Shown here: positions 8,961 through 16,924 of the stretch, piece by piece
Position numbering within the stretch: the stretch's first letter is position 1
Layout: each line of letters opens with the position of its first letter
Program-made: the position numbers and the translations under genes
The notes under the pieces: model-generated
Seen by the model: only the letters and a program-made list of their open reading frames with translations
Told to the model about the DNA's origin: nothing
Database searches by the model: none
From: Bacteroidota bacterium
GTDB lineage: Bacteria > Bacteroidota > Rhodothermia > Rhodothermales > UBA10348
Assembly: GCA_029262855.1 (NCBI GenBank)
Contig: JAJCYP010000026.1
Location: forward strand, 1-59,880
Reading direction: 5' to 3'
Length of the DNA: 59,880 nt

Positions 8961-10943
8961 ATGGCAACAAGATCGCGTGTTCTCGGTTTGGCCTGGCTGG
9001 TCGTCGCGCTCGCTGCCGATCCCATCGGGGCTCAGGTCCCCGCTGCAGAGAGCGACTATTACAAGATCTCGACACTCCCCCTCCCCGAGGGCGTCGTCCT
9101 GGAGGTCGGCGGCATGGACGTCCTACCCGACGGACAGTTGGCAGTCTCCACCCGGCGAGGTGAGGTCTGGCTGATCAAGAACCCCTCCATGACGGGCGGC
9201 GTCCGTCCTCACTTCCAACGCTTCGCCCATGGCCTGCATGAAGCGCTGGGTCTGGCGTACCGCGATGGCGCCATCTACTCCACACAACGCGGAGAATTGA
9301 CGCGACTCCTGGACACGAACGGCGATGGGCGGGCCGATCGGTACGAGACCGTCTGCAGCTGGCCGCTTGAGGGGAATTACCACGAGTACTCTTACGGTCC
9401 TTTGATTCGGCCCGACGGCACGATGATCGTGACGCTCAACCTGGGATGGGTGGGCTACGGAGCCAGCCTCTCCAAATGGCGGGGGTGGATGCTGGAGATC
9501 ACGCCCGATGGCGAAATGACGCCGATGGCCACGGGCATGCGCTCCCCGGCGGGATTCGGTTTCGACATCGAAGGCGAAGTGTTTTACGGCGAGAACCAGG
9601 GCGACTGGATCGGCTCCGGGTACATCACACATGTTGAGCGGGGAGACTTCGTGGGGCACCCCGAAGGCCTTCGGTGGACGGGCGAGCCGGGCTCACCGCT
9701 CACACTGAAGCAGGAGGATGTACCGGACACTGGACGGCCCATGGTCGAAGTCGCACCGGACATTCCGGGCCTGAAGCCCCCCGCGGTCTGGCTACCCCAC
9801 ACCTTGATGGGCGTCTCGACATCTGACATCCTCGCCGATACCACCGCGGGCGGGTTCGGGCCGTTTGCAGGGCAGGTCTTCGTCGGCGATCAGGGACAGA
9901 GCAGGGTGATGCGCGTTTTCCTGGAGAAAGTGAACGGCGTGTATCAGGGCGCCGCATTCCCGTTTCGCGAAGGCTTTTCATCCGGCGTCCTGCGAATGGT
10001 TTGGGGCAAGGACTCGTCGATGTTCGTTGGCATGACCAGTCGTGGATGGGGCTCGACGGGCCAGTCACCCTATGGCCTTCAGCGCCTCGAATGGACGGGC
10101 CTGATGCCTTTCGAAATCAAGACTATTGAGGCACGGCCGGATGGTTTTGAACTCAGCTTTACGAAGCCGGTGGACCCGGAGACGGCCACTGACCTCTCAT
10201 CCTACCACGTGACAGGCTTTACATATCAATATCACAGTACATACGGCAGTCCGATCATCAATCGGGAAACCGCCGCTGTACGTGGCGTCAAGGTGTCGGA
10301 CGATGGGATGAGCGCGCGCATCGCCGTGGACGGGCTCCGCAAGGGGTACATCCATGAACTCATGATGACGAGTCTGCGCTCCGCCGCCGGAGAGCCCTTG
10401 CTTCACGACGCCGCCTATTACACGCTGAACGAGATCCCATCAGGCCCTTCCATGGTGTTTGAGGCCGGACCTGCCGGCGCTCCACCGGCCGCCGAACTCG
10501 CACCAGTACGACCCGCGGTGACCCAAGCCAAGAGACTCACCACCATGCCGAAGACGTGGACCAAGGGCCCCGACGCCACCATAACGATCGGCACAGAGCC
10601 CGGCCTCCGGTTTGACCTGCCCGCGTTCGATGTACAGGCCGGGAGCCGGTTGAAGCTGGTGTTTGACAACGATGACGACATGATGCACAATCTGCTCGTC
10701 GTAAAGCCCGGCACTGCAGACCGGGTCGGCGACCAGGCCATCGCATTGGGCCTCGACGGACCCGAGCAGAACTATGTCCCCGAGCTTGGCGAAGTCCTGT
10801 TTCACACGGCGCTTCTGGAGCCCGGGATCGTGGAAGCCATCTATTTCACCGTACCGCTTGAGCCCGGTGAATACACGTACATCTGCAGTTTTCCGGGCCA
10901 CGCGTTCACCATGCGGGGCACCATGCGCGTTGTCAGGCCCTGA
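8961..10943 (+). CDS. Secreted beta-propeller dehydrogenase-like protein with C-terminal type-1 copper domain
   Basis: Start at ATG 8961 opens a signal peptide (residues 1-24, ending D-P-I-G-A-Q); length is 660. Residues about 35-400 resemble the sorbosone/PQQ-dependent glucose dehydrogenase propeller found in Planctomycetes-type membrane dehydrogenases (G-G-M-D-V-L-P-D-G-Q-L, T-R-R-G-E-V-W, L-L-D-T-N-G-D-G-R-A-D). After a linker, residues about 545-660 form an azurin/plastocyanin-like domain with all four ligands visible: His576, Cys642, His647, Met651. That domain could take electrons from the propeller cofactor and pass them to the respiratory chain. I see no CxxCH haem motif. Sugar specificity is unknown. 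Confidence 0.8.
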   Translation: MATRSRVLGLAWLVVALAADPIGAQVPAAESDYYKISTLPLPEGVVLEVGGMDVLPDGQLAVSTRRGEVWLIKNPSMTGGVRPHFQRFAHGLHEALGLAYRDGAIYSTQRGELTRLLDTNGDGRADRYETVCSWPLEGNYHEYSYGPLIRPDGTMIVTLNLGWVGYGASLSKWRGWMLEITPDGEMTPMATGMRSPAGFGFDIEGEVFYGENQGDWIGSGYITHVERGDFVGHPEGLRWTGEPGSPLTLKQEDVPDTGRPMVEVAPDIPGLKPPAVWLPHTLMGVSTSDILADTTAGGFGPFAGQVFVGDQGQSRVMRVFLEKVNGVYQGAAFPFREGFSSGVLRMVWGKDSSMFVGMTSRGWGSTGQSPYGLQRLEWTGLMPFEIKTIEARPDGFELSFTKPVDPETATDLSSYHVTGFTYQYHSTYGSPIINRETAAVRGVKVSDDGMSARIAVDGLRKGYIHELMMTSLRSAAGEPLLHDAAYYTLNEIPSGPSMVFEAGPAGAPPAAELAPVRPAVTQAKRLTTMPKTWTKGPDATITIGTEPGLRFDLPAFDVQAGSRLKLVFDNDDDMMHNLLVVKPGTADRVGDQAIALGLDGPEQNYVPELGEVLFHTALLEPGIVEAIYFTVPLEPGEYTYICSFPGHAFTMRGTMRVVRP

Positions 10944-10965
10944 GGCGGAAGCAGCCAGACGACCC

Positions 10966-11589
10966 GTGCACGACGAAGGATATATCAAGTTCAACGCCGA
11001 GTGGATCAAGGCTCCCGCTCGGGCCTGGCACAAGATTCGGGCGCTGAACGAATGGCGTCAGGTGCTCTACAAGGCAGGTCTGATAGGCGCGCATCCCGAC
11101 GGAATCGGGTATGGCAACATCAGCATTCGTGACACGCCGGCGCGGGAGTTCGTGATCACGGGATCGATGACGGGGAACGTCCCTGAACTGGGTCCCGAGC
11201 ATTTCACCAGGGTTGTGGATTACGACTTCCCCGAGAATCGACTGACGTGCAGGGGTCCGATCATCGCGTCATCAGAATCGCTCACCCACGCCTCATTTTA
11301 CGAGGCCTCCCGGTCGATCCAGGCCGTGATCCATGTACATCACGCGGGACTGTGGAACGAGTACATGGGCAAGCTGCCCACCACCTCAAAGACTGTCACC
11401 TACGGCACGCCGGAGATGGCATACGAGGTGATCAGTCTCCTCAGGGCCCGTGTCGGGCCGGCCAAGCAGCTTGTCATCATGGGCGGCCACGAGGATGGCG
11501 TTCTTGCGTACGGCACAAGCCTTGGGCAGGCCGCCTCGACGCTGCTGACCTGCTGTAATCGGATGTTTCGACCCGCCCCGCCCGCCTGA
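10966..11589 (+). CDS. Class II aldolase/adducin family protein
   Basis: The 207-residue cytoplasmic protein begins at GTG 10966, 22 bases after the preceding stop. It has the class II aldolase signature: G-Y-G-N-I-S near the N-terminus, E-S-L-T-H-A-S-F-Y, the zinc pair in I-H-V-H-H and the third zinc histidine in G-G-H-E-D-G. Members cleave sugar phosphates or decarboxylate or epimerise related substrates. Its place after two secreted sugar enzymes suggests it handles the imported product, which is inference. It converges on the Tm-1-like gene with only 3 bases between the stops. Confidence 0.85.
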   Translation: MHDEGYIKFNAEWIKAPARAWHKIRALNEWRQVLYKAGLIGAHPDGIGYGNISIRDTPAREFVITGSMTGNVPELGPEHFTRVVDYDFPENRLTCRGPIIASSESLTHASFYEASRSIQAVIHVHHAGLWNEYMGKLPTTSKTVTYGTPEMAYEVISLLRARVGPAKQLVIMGGHEDGVLAYGTSLGQAASTLLTCCNRMFRPAPPA

Positions 11590-11592
11590 GCT

Positions 11593-12810
11593 TCAGTTCT
11601 CGATCAGTTCTATCAACTTCCGCACAGCATACTCCACAAACGCAGGATCCTCGGCGGTACAATCCAACGCCTCAACCTCAACCGTGTCCGGGAGATGCGT
11701 CTGCAGCAACTCCCAGTACGCCCTGTCCAGGTCTGGATTGTAGAGTGCGCCTCCAACGGCGGAGTAGCTGCTGACGCCGCGTGTCGGCATCAGAAACAGT
11801 GTCTTGCTGGTTGAATGAGCCAGCCGCTCTCCGATGCACTCGGCCACGCGCGCCTGCTCCTCCTCTTTCAGGCGGGGAACGAAAACAAACGGTGAATGCC
11901 AGACCACCTGATGATCCTCGTATCCGTCCGGCCTTTTGTTGGGCTCGCCGACAAGAATACCCAAATGCTCTGAGCCCCCGGGGCAGATGACCTGGGGCAG
12001 CCCGAGTTTTCCGGCGGTGGTCAGCCGCTCCGGACCCGACGCCCGCAGGACGCCGAACACGCCGTCAGCGATTTCGCCAAGGGCATAGTCGAAGACGGCG
12101 GTGATGATGCCTTCCCTCATCATCTGCTCCATGGCCTCGCCCCCGGCACCGATGGCATGGAAGGTGATGACCTCGTAGTCGGCCTCCTCAAACAGCTCGA
12201 CGGCATGCATCGCTCCTTGAGTCAGGACACCCAGGTTGGTCATCCCAATGACCCCCTTGGCGGTGGACTTCGTGATGCTCCGTTCCACCTGAGCCATGCC
12301 CCAGGCGCACGCGGCGGCGTTCGCCAGAATCTTCCGCGAGAAGACGTTAAGCCCCAGGATGTCGCTCACGGCAAACATCATGGTGATGTCCTTGATGCCG
12401 ACGAAGGGGGACGTATCACCGGAGGCGGCGGTCGAGAGCATCACCTTCGGAAATCCAAACGGAAGTGCCTGCAGCACGGGCGCGCAGGTCGACGTGCCTT
12501 GGGTGCCGCCGAGCGTCAGAACCCCATCAATCTGCCCCGACCGCTGCAGCTCCAGAACAATCTTGGTCGCGCCTGCGATGATCACCGGATTGGCCTTTGC
12601 GCGGGTTGGGTTCTCCAGCAGCTCTGCCAGCGAGCTCCCCCCGGCCGCAATAACGGCTTCCCGCGAAACGTCCGCTTTGATGGGCGCCTCGCCAATCACG
12701 CCCAGATCGATCAGCATCGCCGCACCGCCCAGGGCCTCGATTTCCTGACGCATGAAGTTCGCCTCGGCAGCCTTGGTGTCCAGCGTGGCTAGAATCGCGA
12801 TCGTCTTCAT
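11593..12810 (-). CDS. Tm-1-like ATP-binding domain protein (UPF0261)
   Basis: The 405-residue product is taken from ATG 12810 (M-K-T-I-A-I-L-A-T-L-D-T-K), where family members start; an in-frame ATG at 12834 sits closer to the upstream stop and is possible. Recognisable blocks are T-L-D-T-K near the N-terminus, G-V-L-T-L-G-G-T-Q-G-T, M-L-S-T-A-A-S-G-D-T and V-I-C-P-G-G-S-E-H. This is the N-terminal domain of tomato Tm-1, the tobamovirus replication inhibitor; the bacterial role is not established. It lies directly downstream of the PEP-hydrolase-like gene, whose product corresponds to the Tm-1 C-terminal domain. Confidence 0.85.
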   Translation of the reverse strand: MKTIAILATLDTKAAEANFMRQEIEALGGAAMLIDLGVIGEAPIKADVSREAVIAAGGSSLAELLENPTRAKANPVIIAGATKIVLELQRSGQIDGVLTLGGTQGTSTCAPVLQALPFGFPKVMLSTAASGDTSPFVGIKDITMMFAVSDILGLNVFSRKILANAAACAWGMAQVERSITKSTAKGVIGMTNLGVLTQGAMHAVELFEEADYEVITFHAIGAGGEAMEQMMREGIITAVFDYALGEIADGVFGVLRASGPERLTTAGKLGLPQVICPGGSEHLGILVGEPNKRPDGYEDHQVVWHSPFVFVPRLKEEEQARVAECIGERLAHSTSKTLFLMPTRGVSSYSAVGGALYNPDLDRAYWELLQTHLPDTVEVEALDCTAEDPAFVEYAVRKLIELIEN

Positions 12811-12844
12811 GGCGGCGAAAGGGGTGGGGGACATGATTGGCCGG

Positions 12845-13705
12845 CTATTGGGAGAAGCGCAGTCCAGCAAATGCGGAGGCCGCTGCCGTCACCGCCCGTT
12901 CTATGGGAAGCCGCTCGGTTGACGATCCCGTCCAGAATCCGTGGCCCGACGTGTGGTCCAGCATGTACTGGGCGTCCTCCGGATTCTCCATCGCCGCCCC
13001 GTGCGCAATCAGGATGACATCCGGATGAACCTCGCGGCATTTCTGGTACGCGTGCTCGGTTTGCTCGGCGGTCTGCTCAATGGATAAGCCACTGTCGTAC
13101 CCCTTGAGTCCGCCTTTGGTCGTGCCCGCGTGATAGCAGAACACGTGCGGACGGGCCTCTTTGCAGACGGCGATGGAGTCTTCCAACGTAAATGCGAGAC
13201 CAATCGAGACCATCTCCATCTCGTCGCGCGCCAGCTTCAGCATGTCGATTTCGTTCTGAAGCGTGATCCCGGCCGAGGTCATCACCTTGTAGATCTCCGA
13301 GTCATGATCCACGTAGGAAATCGACGGGCCGATGTTCGATACCGACTGGACGCCCATGTTCTTACACTCCTCCAACACCATCCGCATGTCCTTCAGGGGA
13401 TCGTTGGCGTTGAGGCAGGCACAGACGAATGCGCGGCCGCCAAGCGCCGGCATGATGTCCTCGCGGGTGTAATCCAGGGTCTGTTTGTTCGAGTCCAGAA
13501 TGGGCCACATCATGGACATCGTCCCCATCCCGTTGCCGCGCAGTCGGGCCCCGGAGAACGTGTTCACGCAATCGGTCCCGCACTTCTCCAGGAGCTTCGC
13601 CACCAGGCCGCTGCCTGCCGAAGAAATCATGATGGGTATGCGCTGATCTACTTTTGCCCGTAGTCTCTCCAGAATCTGCTCGGTGGTAATGCGTGCGGTT
13701 ATCAC
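12845..13705 (-). CDS. Phosphoenolpyruvate-hydrolase-like TIM-barrel protein (Tm-1 C-terminal-domain type)
   Basis: I choose GTG 13705 (V-I-T-A-R-I-T-T-E-Q-I-L-E-R-L), giving 286 residues. The longer frame from 13792 would run over the start of the divergent TonB receptor gene. Blocks such as P-I-M-I-S-S-A-G-S-G-L-V-A-K, D-C-V-N-T-F-S-G-A-R-L-R-G-N-G, V-S-N-I-G-P-S-I and F-C-Y-H-A-G-T-T-K-G-G place it in the PF09370 TIM-barrel family, annotated as PEP hydrolase or TIM-barrel signal transduction protein. Its Tm-1-like partner begins 10-34 bases after its stop. The reaction is not established. Confidence 0.82.
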   Translation of the reverse strand: MITARITTEQILERLRAKVDQRIPIMISSAGSGLVAKLLEKCGTDCVNTFSGARLRGNGMGTMSMMWPILDSNKQTLDYTREDIMPALGGRAFVCACLNANDPLKDMRMVLEECKNMGVQSVSNIGPSISYVDHDSEIYKVMTSAGITLQNEIDMLKLARDEMEMVSIGLAFTLEDSIAVCKEARPHVFCYHAGTTKGGLKGYDSGLSIEQTAEQTEHAYQKCREVHPDVILIAHGAAMENPEDAQYMLDHTSGHGFWTGSSTERLPIERAVTAAASAFAGLRFSQ

Positions 13706-13764
13706 GGTTGTCTGGTTTTTGGGCCCTGGAATGATCAACAAATAGAATAATACACCACTGCCAA

Positions 13765-15861
13765 ATGGGTACGCGCGCAACACTTCTCGCACTTGTTGGA
13801 CTGGTTTTCTGGAGTCCCGTCCTTGGCCTGACCGCGGTCGCTCAAGTGGCAGACTCCACGGTCGCTGTTGAATTGGACCCGATTGTCGTCACCGCGAGCA
13901 AGGTCCGATCCGCGCTCTCCTCCTCCACCGTGGGTGTCTCCGTTATTGACGCCAAGCAGCTCAGGGCGTTGCCGTATCGAGGTGCTTCGAGTCTGTTGAG
14001 CTACATACCCGGAATGACGTTCCTAGATTTTGACGGGCTTGGGTATGCGCCCCAGTCCGTCACCAGGGGATTCTACGGCGGTGGCGAGGCCGAGTATGTG
14101 GTCGTGATGGTCAACGGAAGGCCCGTCAACAACCTCGAAAATGGCCTCGTGAACTGGGAGCAGATCACGCTGTCTCCCAACACGGTAGTGGAAGTCCTCC
14201 GTGGCGGCGCGTCTTCCCTGTACGGAGACGCCGCAATTGGCGCGGTGATCAATATTCGGACTGAAGCTGCCGAGGAGACGTCAGCCCGCCTACGAGCCCG
14301 TACTGGCAATCTGGGCATCAGAAGCGTTTCTGGCAGCGTGTCGAGTCCGCGGTACTCGGCGGGAGCGGACTTGAGCACGTCAGAGGGTTTCAGGGATCAC
14401 AGCCAGAGGTTCTCCGGGTCGTTGCAGGGCTCCTACCAGTTGGTCGATGAGATGAGCAAGACTCTGTCTCTGTCAGCAGGCTTCAACGTGCGCGAGTACG
14501 ACACGCCCGGACCCCTGCGATCCACGGACCCGGCGGGCGATGGGTCAGAGAGCCTGCCGTTCTTCCGCTTCGACAACGCCGACGAGACAACGTTTCGCTC
14601 GTCGTTGGACGGCGGATGGGAGATGACCACAGGCCGTCTGGACGCCTCAGTGACCGGAGAATTCCGGAACCATGATTTGGTCCGAACCCTGCCGTTGTCC
14701 GCCGATTTCGCGGACACCCAGGAGCGGCAGGTCGATGCCCTGGGGCTCCGAACCAACATCCAGTTTTCGGGGCTTTCCCTTCCGATTCCCATCGACAACA
14801 AATTGGTCTTCGGGATCGACGGTTTTGCCGGGAGCCTGGACTCCCGGTACTTCCACATTGCGACCGGAGGAATTGACGACACCTACCGCGACGCTTCTGG
14901 GGATCCAGGCGATGTCGTTTCGGATGGAAGCGCGAGCCGCATTGGATTTGCCGGATCCGCGTTCCTGGAGCTCAACCCCTCATCGGCCCTCACGCTGTCC
15001 CTTGGTGGCCGCTTCGACACCATTCGGGATTCCTTCTCCGAAGTGGAGGGACTCTCGTCAGCCATTCCTTCGACAACCCACAACGCGTTCAGCCCCAAGG
15101 TTGGGGTCAACTATCGATACACTTCGTCTGCCACCCAGGTCGGCAATGTCTATGTGAGCGCCAGTCGATCGTTCAAGGCGCCCACGCTGGACCAGTTGTA
15201 TGACCTGCGGGCCTTCCCCGTGCCCTTCCCTCCTTTTGCCATTCAGATCTCCAACTCGGAGTTGATCCCGCAGGAGGGTACCAATCTGGAGGCAGGCTTC
15301 TACCACCGGATGGCGGGCGGGCATGGCTGGTCGGCCATGCTCGCCGGCTCTGTCTACACGATCGACATGAAGAACGAGCTGGACTTCTCGTTCGAGACCT
15401 TCTCCAACATCAATATTGGTGAGAGTCGTCACCGCGGCGTCGAGACCAGCCTGACTGTCGAAAAGTCCGAACTGGGATCGGCCTTCCTGAACTGCACCCT
15501 GCAGGACGTCACCTACCTCAATGGCGAGAACGTGGGCAATCGGGTAAAGGCCATTCCGCTGCATGCATTCAGCGGCGGCGTGGTGGCCCACTTCGAACCG
15601 ATTTCCTCGAGCCTGGTGCTCAATGGCGTAAGCGACGTCCTTGTGGACGATGCCAACATGACTGCTTTGCCGGACTACGCGACGCTTGACGCACGGATTT
15701 CGTATACAAGGAAGGCCTACCGATTCACGCTGGATGTCCACAATGCCCTCGACCGCGAATACAACAGCACGGCGTATCAAGACCCGGGCGGATCCGACGT
15801 ACTCTTCATCTTCCCTGCCGCCTTGCGCACCGTATCGGTGGGGCTCGAACTCTCTCTTTGA
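13765..15861 (+). CDS. TonB-dependent outer membrane receptor
   Basis: The 698-residue protein has a signal peptide (ending A-V-A-Q), then a TonB-box-like E-L-D-P-I-V-V-T-A-S at about residues 36-45. The plug domain follows (V-S-V-I-D-A-K-Q-L, V-E-V-L-R-G-G-A-S-S-L-Y-G-D-A-A-I-G-A-V-I-N-I) and then a 22-strand-type barrel ending in L-R-T-V-S-V-G-L-E-L-S-L, with a hydrophobic C-terminal strand suited to BAM insertion. It is smaller than SusC proteins, has no carboxypeptidase-like N-domain and no SusD neighbour, so it looks like a siderophore/metal/cobalamin-type receptor. It is divergent from the PEP-hydrolase-like gene, with a 59-base AT-richer spacer. Confidence 0.9.
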   Translation: MGTRATLLALVGLVFWSPVLGLTAVAQVADSTVAVELDPIVVTASKVRSALSSSTVGVSVIDAKQLRALPYRGASSLLSYIPGMTFLDFDGLGYAPQSVTRGFYGGGEAEYVVVMVNGRPVNNLENGLVNWEQITLSPNTVVEVLRGGASSLYGDAAIGAVINIRTEAAEETSARLRARTGNLGIRSVSGSVSSPRYSAGADLSTSEGFRDHSQRFSGSLQGSYQLVDEMSKTLSLSAGFNVREYDTPGPLRSTDPAGDGSESLPFFRFDNADETTFRSSLDGGWEMTTGRLDASVTGEFRNHDLVRTLPLSADFADTQERQVDALGLRTNIQFSGLSLPIPIDNKLVFGIDGFAGSLDSRYFHIATGGIDDTYRDASGDPGDVVSDGSASRIGFAGSAFLELNPSSALTLSLGGRFDTIRDSFSEVEGLSSAIPSTTHNAFSPKVGVNYRYTSSATQVGNVYVSASRSFKAPTLDQLYDLRAFPVPFPPFAIQISNSELIPQEGTNLEAGFYHRMAGGHGWSAMLAGSVYTIDMKNELDFSFETFSNINIGESRHRGVETSLTVEKSELGSAFLNCTLQDVTYLNGENVGNRVKAIPLHAFSGGVVAHFEPISSSLVLNGVSDVLVDDANMTALPDYATLDARISYTRKAYRFTLDVHNALDREYNSTAYQDPGGSDVLFIFPAALRTVSVGLELSL

Positions 15862-15869
15862 CGGACACC

Positions 15870-16919
15870 ATGACGACCTTGCCCGCCTACCTCGCAGCGC
15901 TCATGCTCCTTGCTACATCATGTCAGGTTGAGGCCCAGGCTCCGGAGCCCGACGATAATCCCCACCGAGTGACCTACCAGGGCACCGAGGGACCCGGTGT
16001 CGGCAAACACGTTGTCTTCATTGCCGGCGACCACGAATACAGGTCCGAGGAGGTTCTTCCGGCGATGGCGCGCATCCTGGCCAAGCGGTACGGCTTCACA
16101 TGCAGTGTCTTCTTTACGCTGGACGGCGACGGGTACATCGAACCCGGAAGCTCGCGCATGATGGGGCTCGAGGCGCTCGAGACCGCCGACCTGCTCGTGA
16201 TGGGCCTGCGCTTCCAGGATTTTCCACACGATGAGATGCAGCACATCGTGGACTATCTGGACCGCGCCGGCCCCATCGTCGGCATCCGCACCTCGACCCA
16301 CGCCTTCAAGATCGACGACGGCCCGTACGCCCGGTACTCGTACAACTACGCGGGCGAGGACTACCACCTCGGCTTCGGCCGTCAGGTTCTGGGCGAGACC
16401 TGGGCGGGGCACTACGGCACCAACCACGAGCAGAGTTCTCGAATTCTGGCGCAGGAGTCGCAGTCGGGCCACCCCATCCTGCGCGGGGTGCAGGACATGC
16501 ATGTGCAGTCTGGCGGGTATGAGGCCGACCCCATGCCCGGGTCTCTGGTCCTGGCCGTTGGACAGGTGCTCAACGGGATGTCGGCCGATGCGCCGCCCGA
16601 TCCCGAGAAGGAACTCATGCCCGTTGTATGGACCCGCTCCTATCAAGGTACCAATGGGGAAACGGGGCGTGTATTTACCACCACACATGGTGCCTCGGAG
16701 GATTTCTCGAACGCCGGGTTTCGTCGGATGATGATCAACGCGGCGCTGTGGACGGCGGGAATGGAGGAGGCGATCACGGGCGAGAACAGCGCCCATCTGG
16801 TCGGCCCCTACAACCCCGTGACCTTCAGCTTCGGCGGCTACCGGCGAACTGTCAGACCGTCCGATCTGGCCGGATGGGATACGCCCATCATGTCCGCCAC
16901 GAAACCCACCAAGGAGTAG
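15870..16919 (+). CDS. ThuA-domain lipoprotein
   Basis: ATG 15870 gives a 349-residue lipoprotein with lipobox L-L-A-T-S-C near residue 17; a TTG at 15858 overlapping the receptor stop is an alternative. The body is a ThuA (trehalose-utilisation) glutamine-amidotransferase-like fold: H-V-V-F-I-A-G-D-H-E-Y-R-S-E-E, the central A-D-L-L-V-M-G-L-R-F-Q-D, and P-I-V-G-I-R-T-S-T-H-A-F in place of the nucleophile-elbow region. ThuA proteins occur with secreted sugar oxidoreductases and PVC-type dehydrogenases, which matches the next gene, 5 bases downstream. Reaction unknown; a role in 3-keto-sugar metabolism is plausible. Confidence 0.85.
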   Translation: MTTLPAYLAALMLLATSCQVEAQAPEPDDNPHRVTYQGTEGPGVGKHVVFIAGDHEYRSEEVLPAMARILAKRYGFTCSVFFTLDGDGYIEPGSSRMMGLEALETADLLVMGLRFQDFPHDEMQHIVDYLDRAGPIVGIRTSTHAFKIDDGPYARYSYNYAGEDYHLGFGRQVLGETWAGHYGTNHEQSSRILAQESQSGHPILRGVQDMHVQSGGYEADPMPGSLVLAVGQVLNGMSADAPPDPEKELMPVVWTRSYQGTNGETGRVFTTTHGASEDFSNAGFRRMMINAALWTAGMEEAITGENSAHLVGPYNPVTFSFGGYRRTVRPSDLAGWDTPIMSATKPTKE

Positions 16920-16924
16920 CCATC

